From positions 1 through 64,000 of the forward strand of contig JAPKDA010000002.1 in assembly GCA_028822695.1 (NCBI GenBank): a stretch of 64,000 nt of DNA, given 5' to 3'. Position 1 is the stretch's first letter. Every line of letters begins with the position of its first letter. Shown in pieces: positions 53,821-62,808 of this stretch. The position numbers were made by a program, and so were the translations under genes. The notes beneath the pieces were generated by a model. The model had not been told where the DNA came from, did no database searches, and worked only from the letters and a program-made list of their open reading frames with translations. This DNA comes from Akkermansiaceae bacterium (lineage in GTDB: Bacteria; Verrucomicrobiota; Verrucomicrobiia; Verrucomicrobiales; Akkermansiaceae).

Positions 53821-56064
53821 ATGAGTAAAAAGTTAGAATTATTAGCGCCTGGTGGTGATGTTGAAGCCATTAAGGCTGCCGTTGTCGCTGGAGCCAACGC
53901 GGTCTATTGCGGGCTGGATGTATTCAATGCTCGAAACCGTGCGTCCAACCTCTCCATGGATGAGCTCTATGGCGTCATTAGGCTTGCGCATGAATATGAC
54001 TGCGAGGTCTTCCTGACTCTCAATGTTGTGATTTTAGAACACGAAGTTCCAGTTCTCGCAAAGTTGTTAAACCAACTTGTGAATAGTGGGATTGACGGGA
54101 TTATCGTCCAAGACATGGGTGTTTTTAATATCGTGAAGAAGTATTTCCCGACTCTTGACATACATGCATCGACTCAGATGACGACGCACAATGAAGGGCA
54201 GATACTCTTTCTCAATGAACTCGGAGCAAGTCGGGTCAACCTTTCTAGAGAGTTGAACCTTCCGGAAATCACTCAATTGACTGCTCTGGCCCATGAACAT
54301 AATATTCTGACAGAGGTCTTTGTCCATGGGGCCCTTTGTATCGCGTTTTCTGGACAATGCTATTCTAGCTCAGTGAGCGTCGGGAACTCTGGCAATCGGG
54401 GGCGCTGCAGCCAGGCTTGCCGTGATAAATACGAACCGACTGCTGCCGGAAATGAGTATCCACTCAATCTAAAAGATAATTCAGCCTATTTTGAGCTGCC
54501 GCAGTTGATCGAGGCCAAGGTCGATTCTCTCAAGATTGAGGGTCGGATCAAAGGGGCTCACTACGTTTATACCGTCACTGATACTTGGCGAAAGAAGATC
54601 AATCGCTTGACCGAGTCGGGAGACCATGCCGGTGATGATTCAAACCTTCACAAAGTATTCAATCGAAGTTTCACCAGTTCATTCCTCACGGGAAAACTCT
54701 CTAAGGACATGTTCATTGATAGTCCAAAAGACTACAGTGCCAAATATGCCCAAGAGAAAAGTGGGGCGGTTACGGAGCAAGAGAGTCGAGGTGTTCAACA
54801 AAAGCTCCATGATGATAAGCAGGCTCTCGGCCTCACTCTTGCTGATAAAATAAAGGGCCTCAATATCGATAAGGCCGACTTAGTGGTCTCGGTAACAGCC
54901 ACGCTCGGTGAGAAGCTTGCCTTCGTTGCCCAGACCGGGGGGAGAGAGTTTGTTGTTACTTCAACGTCTCTACTGCGCGTATCCAAAGATTCCGCGATTA
55001 CGGCGGATCTACTGACGAAGCGCTTGAAGAGTTTTAATAACGAAAGTTATCACCTGACGGCTCTCGAGTTCTCCGAGCTCAATGAAGGCTTAAGTGTTCC
55101 TTTTAAAGAGCTCACCACGATGAGGAATGAGCTGGCTTTCGTTCTTAACGGATCGATCAAACTTGTGCCCCATGCCGAAGTTCCCAAGCTGCCACAAAAC
55201 CCCAAAGTGGAAGTGTCTCCAACACTCTCCCTTCTCATTAGTGATGAAAAAGATGCCCATCTGTGTGATGTGACTGATGCTGACATCTATTTTAAGATTC
55301 CAGAAAGCTTGAAAAAGGGATGTGATAAACACAGCGATATTCTGCTCAGGAATCCAAGGTTCATTCCATGGTTTCCCGCCGTGCTGATCGGGAAGGATTA
55401 TATTGAGGCCGTCAGAATTTTGGAATCGACCAAGCCGAAAAGAATCGTCACGAATAATTCAGGCGTGGCATACAAGGCCCATGAGATGGGGATCGAGTGG
55501 GTTGCTGGTCCATTTCTAAATACGACAAATTCTCATGCTCTGATGGAGATGCAGGAGGTCTTTGATTGCAAAGGCGCATTCATTTCAAATGAAATTAATC
55601 GTCTTCAAATAAAAAACATTCGGCGTCCAAAGAACTTCAAGCTTCTCTATAGTATCTATCATCCAATCTTGATGATGACCTCTCGCCAATGTTTCTTCCA
55701 AAGAACGGTGGGCTGTAAAAAGGCGGCAATTGAAGATAATTGCATGCTGAGTTGTACAAAGGCCACCACGATTACGAATGTGAAAGGAATCTCTTTTGCG
55801 GTAGACAAGCAAAAGGGTGGCTACCCGAGTATCTATAATCACGAACAATTCTTAAACCTTGAAGCGGTGAGAGACTTCTCTGATCTCTTTGATGAATTCT
55901 TTATTGATCTGACTGATATTGGCTCGGGATCAAAAGAGAAGCTGGATAAAGTGAGCCTTGTCCGAGAATTTGAGAAGTTCCTTGTTGATGAGAATCAAAC
56001 AAAAGAAGCCCTCCATGACATGGTAGAGGTGAAAACAAATGCTCAATACGTACAGGGGCTTTAA
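53821..56064 (+). CDS. Peptidase U32 family protein (RlhA-like), probably acquired
   Basis: A 747-residue U32-family protein. Begins KLELLAPGGDVEAIKAAVVA and has the iron-sulfur cysteine set CIAFSGQCYSSS and GNRGRCSQACRDKY as in RlhA, which hydroxylates 23S rRNA, and related YhbU/TrhP proteins. A second cysteine group lies near the C-terminus (SRQCFFQRTVGCKKA, DNCMLSCTKA), and the chain is longer than E. coli RlhA. Codon use is strikingly AT-richer than any neighbour (AAA, GAT, ATT common), and the protein has many Lys and Asn. This points to recent transfer, perhaps from a marine gammaproteobacterium. Proteolytic activity is doubtful for this family. Confidence 0.88.
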   Translation: MSKKLELLAPGGDVEAIKAAVVAGANAVYCGLDVFNARNRASNLSMDELYGVIRLAHEYDCEVFLTLNVVILEHEVPVLAKLLNQLVNSGIDGIIVQDMGVFNIVKKYFPTLDIHASTQMTTHNEGQILFLNELGASRVNLSRELNLPEITQLTALAHEHNILTEVFVHGALCIAFSGQCYSSSVSVGNSGNRGRCSQACRDKYEPTAAGNEYPLNLKDNSAYFELPQLIEAKVDSLKIEGRIKGAHYVYTVTDTWRKKINRLTESGDHAGDDSNLHKVFNRSFTSSFLTGKLSKDMFIDSPKDYSAKYAQEKSGAVTEQESRGVQQKLHDDKQALGLTLADKIKGLNIDKADLVVSVTATLGEKLAFVAQTGGREFVVTSTSLLRVSKDSAITADLLTKRLKSFNNESYHLTALEFSELNEGLSVPFKELTTMRNELAFVLNGSIKLVPHAEVPKLPQNPKVEVSPTLSLLISDEKDAHLCDVTDADIYFKIPESLKKGCDKHSDILLRNPRFIPWFPAVLIGKDYIEAVRILESTKPKRIVTNNSGVAYKAHEMGIEWVAGPFLNTTNSHALMEMQEVFDCKGAFISNEINRLQIKNIRRPKNFKLLYSIYHPILMMTSRQCFFQRTVGCKKAAIEDNCMLSCTKATTITNVKGISFAVDKQKGGYPSIYNHEQFLNLEAVRDFSDLFDEFFIDLTDIGSGSKEKLDKVSLVREFEKFLVDENQTKEALHDMVEVKTNAQYVQGL

Positions 56065-56162
56065 TTCAAAACGATCAAACAGGGGGGGGAGGTCAGTCGA
56101 GAGGCATCACCCTTTCCCGCCGGCAATTCTTTCCACTGGCGCCGAACGGGTTAAAGGAAGTG

Positions 56163-56423
56163 ATGAGTGAGTCCCGTTGGTCGGTCTATATCATCCGCTG
56201 TGGCGACGGTTCGCTCTACACGGGGATCGCAACCGATGTGGAGAGGCGCTTCAGGGAGCACGGGTCGCAAGGGCCGAAGGCTGCGAAATATCTGCGCGGG
56301 CGGCTGCCGCTGGAGATTGTCTATCGGAGGGAAATCGGCAACCGCTCCGAGGCGAGCAAGGAAGAGTTGAGGATCAAGCGGATGGGGGTGAAGGGGAAGA
56401 TGGGCCTTGTGGGTGGCGATTGA
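56163..56423 (+). CDS. GIY-YIG nuclease-domain protein (UPF0213-like)
   Basis: An 86-residue single GIY-YIG domain: WSVYIIRCGDGSLYTGIATD carries the two tyrosines, followed by VERRFREHGSQGPKAAKYLR and IVYRREIGNRSEASKEEL with the catalytic Arg and Glu. GTG 56160 is an alternative start. AGGA lies 4 bases before the ATG. Codon use returns to that of the host, so it is outside the foreign segment. Role of these small proteins in the cell is not settled. Confidence 0.87.
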   Translation: MSESRWSVYIIRCGDGSLYTGIATDVERRFREHGSQGPKAAKYLRGRLPLEIVYRREIGNRSEASKEELRIKRMGVKGKMGLVGGD

Positions 56424-56732
56424 TTGCGGCGAGCCCGCTGACCCACTTTTCCGGGATGCCGCACCAGATGGGCAGGGCAGAATGGCGCGTAGTTAAGCGC
56501 CACTTCGTTGTTTCTTGGATGATTGAAGGCAGGGAATGGTCAGGGCTGCAATTGTGGTAAGCCAATATATATGGTGGCACTTGGGGGTTCCGTTGAGGCC
56601 GCTACTTCATAGGTGCTCGCCATGAAACTCCGCATTACATATATTGGGGGAAGTTATTAAGGGGTGGTTTTGAGGGGTCTTTTTGGCGGAAATAGTCCTG
56701 TTTTTAGGGGTTTTGAGGGAGATTTGTTGTGT

Positions 56733-56753
56733 GTGTTGTGCTGCGCACAACAC
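56733..56753. repeat. 9-bp perfect inverted repeat upstream of parA
   Basis: GTGTTGTGC-TGC-GCACAACAC. A good operator or protein-binding site shape. It does not match the widespread chromosomal parS sequence TGTTTCACGTGAAACA. Confidence 0.75.
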
Positions 56754-56815
56754 TGGTAAAGTGTGTGGTATGCAGTGTTTTTGCCCAGATCCCCAGGAAC
56801 GCGACTAAGGCCCGT

Positions 56816-56879
56816 GACCGGGCCCTCGTCCTTGGCTCAAAGCTTCGGAGGGCTGGCTGGTCCACGGCCAGGGCAATGG
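56816..56879. repeat. Dispersed intergenic repeat, copy B
   Basis: Ordered blocks GACCGGG, CGTCCTT, GCTTCGGAGGGC, GGCTGGTC and CCAGGG match copy A at 5999-6056 with small indels and substitutions. It is non-coding. Upstream, GGCCCG-TGAC-CGGGCC overlaps its left end. Confidence 0.55.
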
Positions 56880-57068
56880 ATCTCTTTTGAATATTCCTGA
56901 GTCAGCCTGCAGCGCCTGCAATCGACTCACGCTCATGCCGCTCTCACTGGTTCAAGGCAGATCCTCAGGACCTTTCCATTTTCTGCTTTCTCAGACCCCG
57001 TATTTTATCCACGCTGCGCATGCTACCGGATTTCGCCAATGAACGGCCGCCGGAAGCACTGGGATCTG

Positions 57069-57878
57069 ATGAAAATAATCGCGATTGCGAATCAAAAAGG
57101 CGGTGTCGGCAAGACGACCACGGCAGTAAATCTGTCGGCTGCGCTAGCCATGCGGGGTCAGCGGACCCTGTTGATTGATCTGGACCCTCAGGCCAACGCC
57201 AGCAGCGGAATTGGGCTGGAGCCTGAGGAGGATTGCAGCCTTTACGGGCCCTTGCTGGGGCAAAGTCAGCTTGTAGATAAGATTCAGACCACCCGTATCG
57301 AAAACCTCTCAGCGGTGCCTGCAGAGATGGATTTGGCCGGTGTGGAGATCGAATTGGCCCGCATGGATAACCATTTGTCCCGTTTGCAGGGCGTTTTGGC
57401 CCAAGTAAGGAGCAAGGATGTCTATGATTTCTGCATCTTGGACACGCCGCCGTCTCTCGGAGTCCTGATGACCTCAGCCTTGGCGGCTGCGGACGAGATT
57501 CTGATCCCGCTGCAGTGCGAATGGTTCGGTTTGGAGGGTTTGGCGAAGATTGCGCACGTCATCGAGCAGATCAAGGACTCTGGCGTGAATGCTGGCGTCA
57601 CTCTGGAAGGCATCCTCATGACCATGTATGATGGCCGGACAAATCTGTCGCGTAGCGTGGTCGAGGAGGTTGGAAGCTTCTTCCCAGAGCAACTCTACAA
57701 GACGGTGATCCCACGCACGGTGCGTTTGGGTGAAGCGCCCAGTCACGGACGCACCATTTTCGAGCACGATCCGAACGGTGTCGGCGCTTCGTCCTACTCA
57801 AAGGCCGCTGACGAATTCCTTTCGCGGCACGGGGTCAATCAAGGTGAAGCCGCTGGCTGTGCAAGTGATTGTGAATAA
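57069..57878 (+). CDS. parA: ParA-family chromosome partitioning ATPase
   Basis: A 269-residue MinD/ParA ATPase from ATG 57069 (MKIIAIANQKGGVGKTTTAV) with the deviant Walker A KGGVGKTT, Walker B CILDTPPSLGVL and LVIPRTVRLGEAPSHG-type motif near 220 (VIPRTVRLGEAPSHGRTI). It lacks the N-terminal helix-turn-helix of plasmid ParA, so it is the Soj type. No parB follows, which is unusual for the chromosomal pair; the C-terminus (GEAAGCASDCE) is also atypical. ATG 57039 is an in-frame alternative. It precedes mreB by 218 bases. Confidence 0.93.
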   Translation: MKIIAIANQKGGVGKTTTAVNLSAALAMRGQRTLLIDLDPQANASSGIGLEPEEDCSLYGPLLGQSQLVDKIQTTRIENLSAVPAEMDLAGVEIELARMDNHLSRLQGVLAQVRSKDVYDFCILDTPPSLGVLMTSALAAADEILIPLQCEWFGLEGLAKIAHVIEQIKDSGVNAGVTLEGILMTMYDGRTNLSRSVVEEVGSFFPEQLYKTVIPRTVRLGEAPSHGRTIFEHDPNGVGASSYSKAADEFLSRHGVNQGEAAGCASDCE

Positions 57879-57926
57879 AGTTACGGCGAAATCGTAATAA
57901 ACCCCCTTCTCTCCCGGCTTTACGTC

Positions 57927-59124
<1,198 letters not shown>

Positions 59125-59145
59125 GAGCAGGACGGCGGGACCATC

Positions 59146-59985
59146 ATGAAGCCGCTCAATTTACTGATCCTCCTCGGATTTCTGGTCGGCGTGGTTTGGG
59201 CGGTTACGCTCAGCGAGTCGTCGGTGCGCTCCATTCAGTCGACATATTACGAGACGGTTTCTCCTTTTGTCCGGGCTGGTTCCAAGCTTGAAGCCAAGGC
59301 TGGCGCCTTTCTCAAGGAGGTGGAGTATTCCAAGGACCTCGAAGCGCGCCTGCACCAAACTGAACTGCAGTTCGGGCGCCTTGCGGCGATTGAGGGGCAG
59401 TTGCGTGAGCTTGAGCGCGAAAACAACGAATTGAATGCGGCGTTGGATTTCAAGCGCCGCACGAACTTTGAGGTGACCGCGGCAAGGGTGATCAAGCGCC
59501 AGCCATCCACCTGGTGGAAATCGGTCATCATTGATCGCGGTGCAAAGTCCGGCATTGCCGCCCAGGTGCCGGTGCTGGCCAGCGGTGGTTTGGCCGGCAA
59601 GGTTGATCGGGTCACCGCAGGTGAAGATGAAGCGTCCGTCATTCTGCTTACCGACGAATCGTGCCAGGTATCAGTGCAGGTGGAAGGCACTCCGGAGGCG
59701 GGAATCGTGAGCGGACAACGTGGTCAGATTGGTGGATCTCCCCTGCTCCGCCTTCGCTATCTCAGCAAGGATGCTCCGATTCGTCCGGGCATGCGGGTGG
59801 TCACGACCGGACGTGGCGGCTTGTTCCATGCGAAGATTCTCGTCGGCACGATCGAGTCGTTTGAGCCTGGCGCATTTGACGGCGAGGCCTGGGTGAAGCC
59901 ATCGGTGGATTTTCAAAACTTGAACATCGTGTTTGTCACATCCCAGCCGGACAGCATGGGAAAAACCGAGGAAGAGGGAGAATGA
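59146..59985 (+). CDS. mreC: Rod-shape-determining protein MreC
   Basis: A 279-residue bitopic protein linking MreB to PBP2. One N-terminal helix (LLILLGFLVGVVWAVTL), a coiled coil (LRELERENNELNAALDFKRR), and the periplasmic beta-barrel domain with VIKRQPSTWWKSVIIDRG and SGGLAGKVDRV. It starts 21 bases after mreB and its stop overlaps the mreD start by 4 bases. Confidence 0.94.
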   Translation: MKPLNLLILLGFLVGVVWAVTLSESSVRSIQSTYYETVSPFVRAGSKLEAKAGAFLKEVEYSKDLEARLHQTELQFGRLAAIEGQLRELERENNELNAALDFKRRTNFEVTAARVIKRQPSTWWKSVIIDRGAKSGIAAQVPVLASGGLAGKVDRVTAGEDEASVILLTDESCQVSVQVEGTPEAGIVSGQRGQIGGSPLLRLRYLSKDAPIRPGMRVVTTGRGGLFHAKILVGTIESFEPGAFDGEAWVKPSVDFQNLNIVFVTSQPDSMGKTEEEGE

Positions 59986-60563
59986 TTGGATACCTGTTCA
60001 GCGTGGTGTCCTTGCTCTGCACGGTCTTCATCATGCAGCAGTTCATGCCGGCATTTACAGGACTCTACGATGCGCGGATTCTAATTGTGCCTTTGGTCTT
60101 CTGCTGCAGCTCGGTAACCGTGAGCATGGGAGCGATGCTCATCATGGCTTTTCTCTGTGGCTTCCTGTGGGATGCACAGCACCTTCCGGGTGTGGCGGAA
60201 GGCTTGGAGAGCGTTTACACGCATCCGGTTGAGCAGCTGAAGTTCGGCTACTCAATATTGCTCTACGCGAGCATGGGGTTTCTGATGCAGGGAATCCGAC
60301 CTTTATTCCGCGAGGGAAAGTGGCATGTCTCCGCGCTTTTGACCGGGGTGGTCATCTTTCTCTATCTCTTCGCGGAGTTCATGCTGATTACCTTTGTGCG
60401 GGGAGAATTCATTCTGACCCGGGGAGTCATGCTAAAAATCACCTTTTGTTCCCTTCTGACCATGCTCCTCTCCCCTCTCGTCTTTTGGATCCTGTTTAAA
60501 CTGGCATCCATGTTTCGTCATACGATTCGCTATGACAGCTTAAAAACTCAGCGTCGTGCCTGA
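59982..60563 (+). CDS. mreD: Rod-shape-determining protein MreD
   Basis: A 193-residue integral membrane protein with about five helices (LFSVVSLLCTVFIMQQF, LIVPLVFCCSSVTVSMGAML, LLTGVVIFLYLFAEFMLITF). Sequence is divergent, as usual for MreD; identity rests on size, topology and position between mreC and PBP2. It overlaps both neighbours by 4 and 8 bases, so all are coupled. Confidence 0.88.
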   Translation: MIGYLFSVVSLLCTVFIMQQFMPAFTGLYDARILIVPLVFCCSSVTVSMGAMLIMAFLCGFLWDAQHLPGVAEGLESVYTHPVEQLKFGYSILLYASMGFLMQGIRPLFREGKWHVSALLTGVVIFLYLFAEFMLITFVRGEFILTRGVMLKITFCSLLTMLLSPLVFWILFKLASMFRHTIRYDSLKTQRRA

Positions 60564-62760
60564 CGTTACAAGAATTGTGCAACCGCGCTTCCGATTCCGG
60601 CTCTATTTGCTGACTGCCTTGGTCCTCCTGGGCAGCGGGACTTTGTTGTCACAGCTTTACAAATTTCAGATCGAGCAGCGGGACTACCACCGCCGGCGCG
60701 TTCCCGGCACACGCGAAGTGACCGTTCGGGAACCAGGCGTGCGTGGCGAAATCACCGACCGCAACGGGATCGTGCTCGCCAAGAACATCCGGAACTACGA
60801 ACTCGTCTTCAATCTCGCTGAAATTGAGCGCGCTTGGAATCAGGAGCGAAAGGAGGAGTTCGATGAAGCCAAGATCGCCCATCGCCGTGGGGATGGGCCC
60901 AAGCCTGACCCGCGTGAGAAGCTCCGAATTTCAGAGATCGTCGATCTGACCATCATCCCCCGCCTTCTGGAGCACGGTATTGAGTGTCGCTACAGCCGCT
61001 CGGCTCTGGAAACCCACCACATCACGCACGGTGGATTGATTCCCTTCACGTTTCCGATTGATTTGGATTTCGACAAGTTCTCGCGTCTCGCGGAGTACAA
61101 CGTCGAGATGCCCGGCGTCTACGTGACGGTGCGCCCACGGCGGGAGTATCCTTATGGTTCAGTGGCCGGCCATGTCCTCGGGTATTTGAAGCAGTGGGAA
61201 AAAGGCGACATCCCCGAGGGCGACGAGGAGAGATACAATCACTACCTCGGCGAGGACGAAGGCATCATGGGTATCGAGGCCTCCATGGATAAGGATCTGA
61301 AGGGGCCACCAGGAAAACGCACCTTACTCAAGGATGAGAAAGGACACATTCTCGGTTTAGTGGACTACATTCGCCCCGGCGAAGGTGCGCGGGTTGAGTT
61401 GACGATCGATGCCCGGGCACAGTATTTGGTGGAGAATGTTCTGCGCCGCGCGGGACGTGCTGCGGCTGTGGTCATGAATCCACGAAATGGCGAGATTATC
61501 GCCATGGCCTCGGTGCCCAACTACGACCCGAACCATTTCATTCCAAGCATCAGTCAGGCCGACTACGCGAATTACCGGGCGAATCTCGCCGCTCCATTTA
61601 CGAACCGGGCGATCTCGAGTTTCACACCGGGCTCGACGTTCAAGCTGCCCACCGCGATCACTGGCTGTTTGCACGGATACCACAACCACCGGCACAACTG
61701 CACGGGGTCGATTTCTTATGGTCGGCGTGGCGACGTGCGGATCCGTTGTTGGTTGAGGACTGGTCATGGTACCCTGAGCATGCCCCCGGCTATCCAACGC
61801 TCCTGCAATCCCTATTTCATGGATCTCGCGACGACCTTGGGAACAAAAGCGATGGTTGATGGGTTCGAGCTCTTGGGATTTGGTCATCGCACGGGCGTGA
61901 AGCTCCCTGCTGAGTCACCGGGGATCGTTCCCGGAAGCATGTGGTGGAAGACCGATTACCGGGAGGGGCTCTCGATGACCCCCTCTCTCGTGGCCCAACT
62001 TGCGATTGGACAGGGAGACTCAGCAGCGACCCCGCTCCAGATGTGCGGTGCGGTTTCCTGCATTGCGAATGGTGGGCAGTATTACCAGCCCCGGATCGTG
62101 CGGCGGGTCATCCATCCGGATCCGAAGATCGGCCTTGTTCTCGACGAGATACCGATCTTGAAGCGAAACATGCTTCGGGAAGGCTTGAGCTCCGAACATT
62201 TGGATCAAATTCGCCATGGAATGTGGATGGCCGCCAACGTTCCTGGTGGCACGGCGAAGCGGGCCGGGATGAGGGAAGTTGCCGTGGCGGCCAAAACCGG
62301 GACCGCTCAGACCGTCGATCACGGAAAAAAATCGCACAATGCTTGGACGGTGGCATTTGCCCCGTTTGAGGAGCCCCGCTACGCGGTGGTGGTCGTTGTT
62401 CAGAGCGGAAAATCCGGAGGCGCAGTGGCTGGGCCGCTGGTAAACATGATCTTAAGGGGGTTATTTGCGCAAGATGCGGGACTGAAGCTTCCTCTTGATA
62501 AAATGGGGCTCTTTGCCGGACATTTCGATCCGATCCAGCGAATCGACGCCCTGGAAGGCGATCTTATTCCCCTCGCTATTGACGAAGAGGGCGAAACAGG
62601 CGAGGAAGCGTCAGGTGCAGAAGTGTCCAGGCCGGCCGTCAGGGTCCGTCCACGGGCAATTCCGTTGCCAAGTATCACGCCGGAAGCAGATTCAGATCCC
62701 GCTCCTCCCCGGAGCAGTTCTGAGGAAAGAAGGCGCCCTGCACCGCGAAGGCGGCGCTAG
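60556..62760 (+). CDS. mrdA: Penicillin-binding protein 2 (elongation transpeptidase)
   Basis: A 734-residue class B PBP cross-linking peptidoglycan in the elongasome. One helix (LYLLTALVLLGSGTLLSQLY), a dimerisation domain beginning RGEITDRNGIVLAKN, and the transpeptidase domain with active serine STFK in FTPGSTFKLPTAI, the SxN box in RSCNPYF and KTG in AAKTGTAQT. The C-terminus has an extra disordered tail of about 60 residues (RVRPRAIPLPS, ending PAPRRRR). GTG is the start. rodA does not follow. Confidence 0.95.
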   Translation: MPDVTRIVQPRFRFRLYLLTALVLLGSGTLLSQLYKFQIEQRDYHRRRVPGTREVTVREPGVRGEITDRNGIVLAKNIRNYELVFNLAEIERAWNQERKEEFDEAKIAHRRGDGPKPDPREKLRISEIVDLTIIPRLLEHGIECRYSRSALETHHITHGGLIPFTFPIDLDFDKFSRLAEYNVEMPGVYVTVRPRREYPYGSVAGHVLGYLKQWEKGDIPEGDEERYNHYLGEDEGIMGIEASMDKDLKGPPGKRTLLKDEKGHILGLVDYIRPGEGARVELTIDARAQYLVENVLRRAGRAAAVVMNPRNGEIIAMASVPNYDPNHFIPSISQADYANYRANLAAPFTNRAISSFTPGSTFKLPTAITGCLHGYHNHRHNCTGSISYGRRGDVRIRCWLRTGHGTLSMPPAIQRSCNPYFMDLATTLGTKAMVDGFELLGFGHRTGVKLPAESPGIVPGSMWWKTDYREGLSMTPSLVAQLAIGQGDSAATPLQMCGAVSCIANGGQYYQPRIVRRVIHPDPKIGLVLDEIPILKRNMLREGLSSEHLDQIRHGMWMAANVPGGTAKRAGMREVAVAAKTGTAQTVDHGKKSHNAWTVAFAPFEEPRYAVVVVVQSGKSGGAVAGPLVNMILRGLFAQDAGLKLPLDKMGLFAGHFDPIQRIDALEGDLIPLAIDEEGETGEEASGAEVSRPAVRVRPRAIPLPSITPEADSDPAPPRSSSEERRRPAPRRRR

Positions 62761-62808
62761 GGGGCGACGCTTCCATAGACAATCATTTCCAATGTTTTTT
62801 TTCAGACC

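Larger units (their letters stand above)
56424..57068. other. 645-bp non-coding region before parA
   Basis: No convincing gene. Contains a TGGCGC/GCGCCA hairpin (56483-56502), an AT-rich imperfect inverted repeat pair (56562-56574 and 56638-56647), a G-tract run (56645-56720), a perfect 9-bp inverted repeat (56733-56753), a GGCCCG/CGGGCC hairpin (56809-56824) and copy B of the dispersed repeat. The parA promoter must be at the right end but was not identified. Confidence 0.6.

Noticed and set aside
56177-56560. Frame overlapping the GIY-YIG gene and ending HFVVSWMIEGREWSG
   Set aside because: Most of it is out of frame with the GIY-YIG domain; the tail could be a mobile-element remnant but there is too little to support it.
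62792-62808. Earlier ATG followed by eight T before rng
   Set aside because: It is out of frame with the RNase gene, and the homologous N-terminus starts at 62809; a slippage role cannot be supported.
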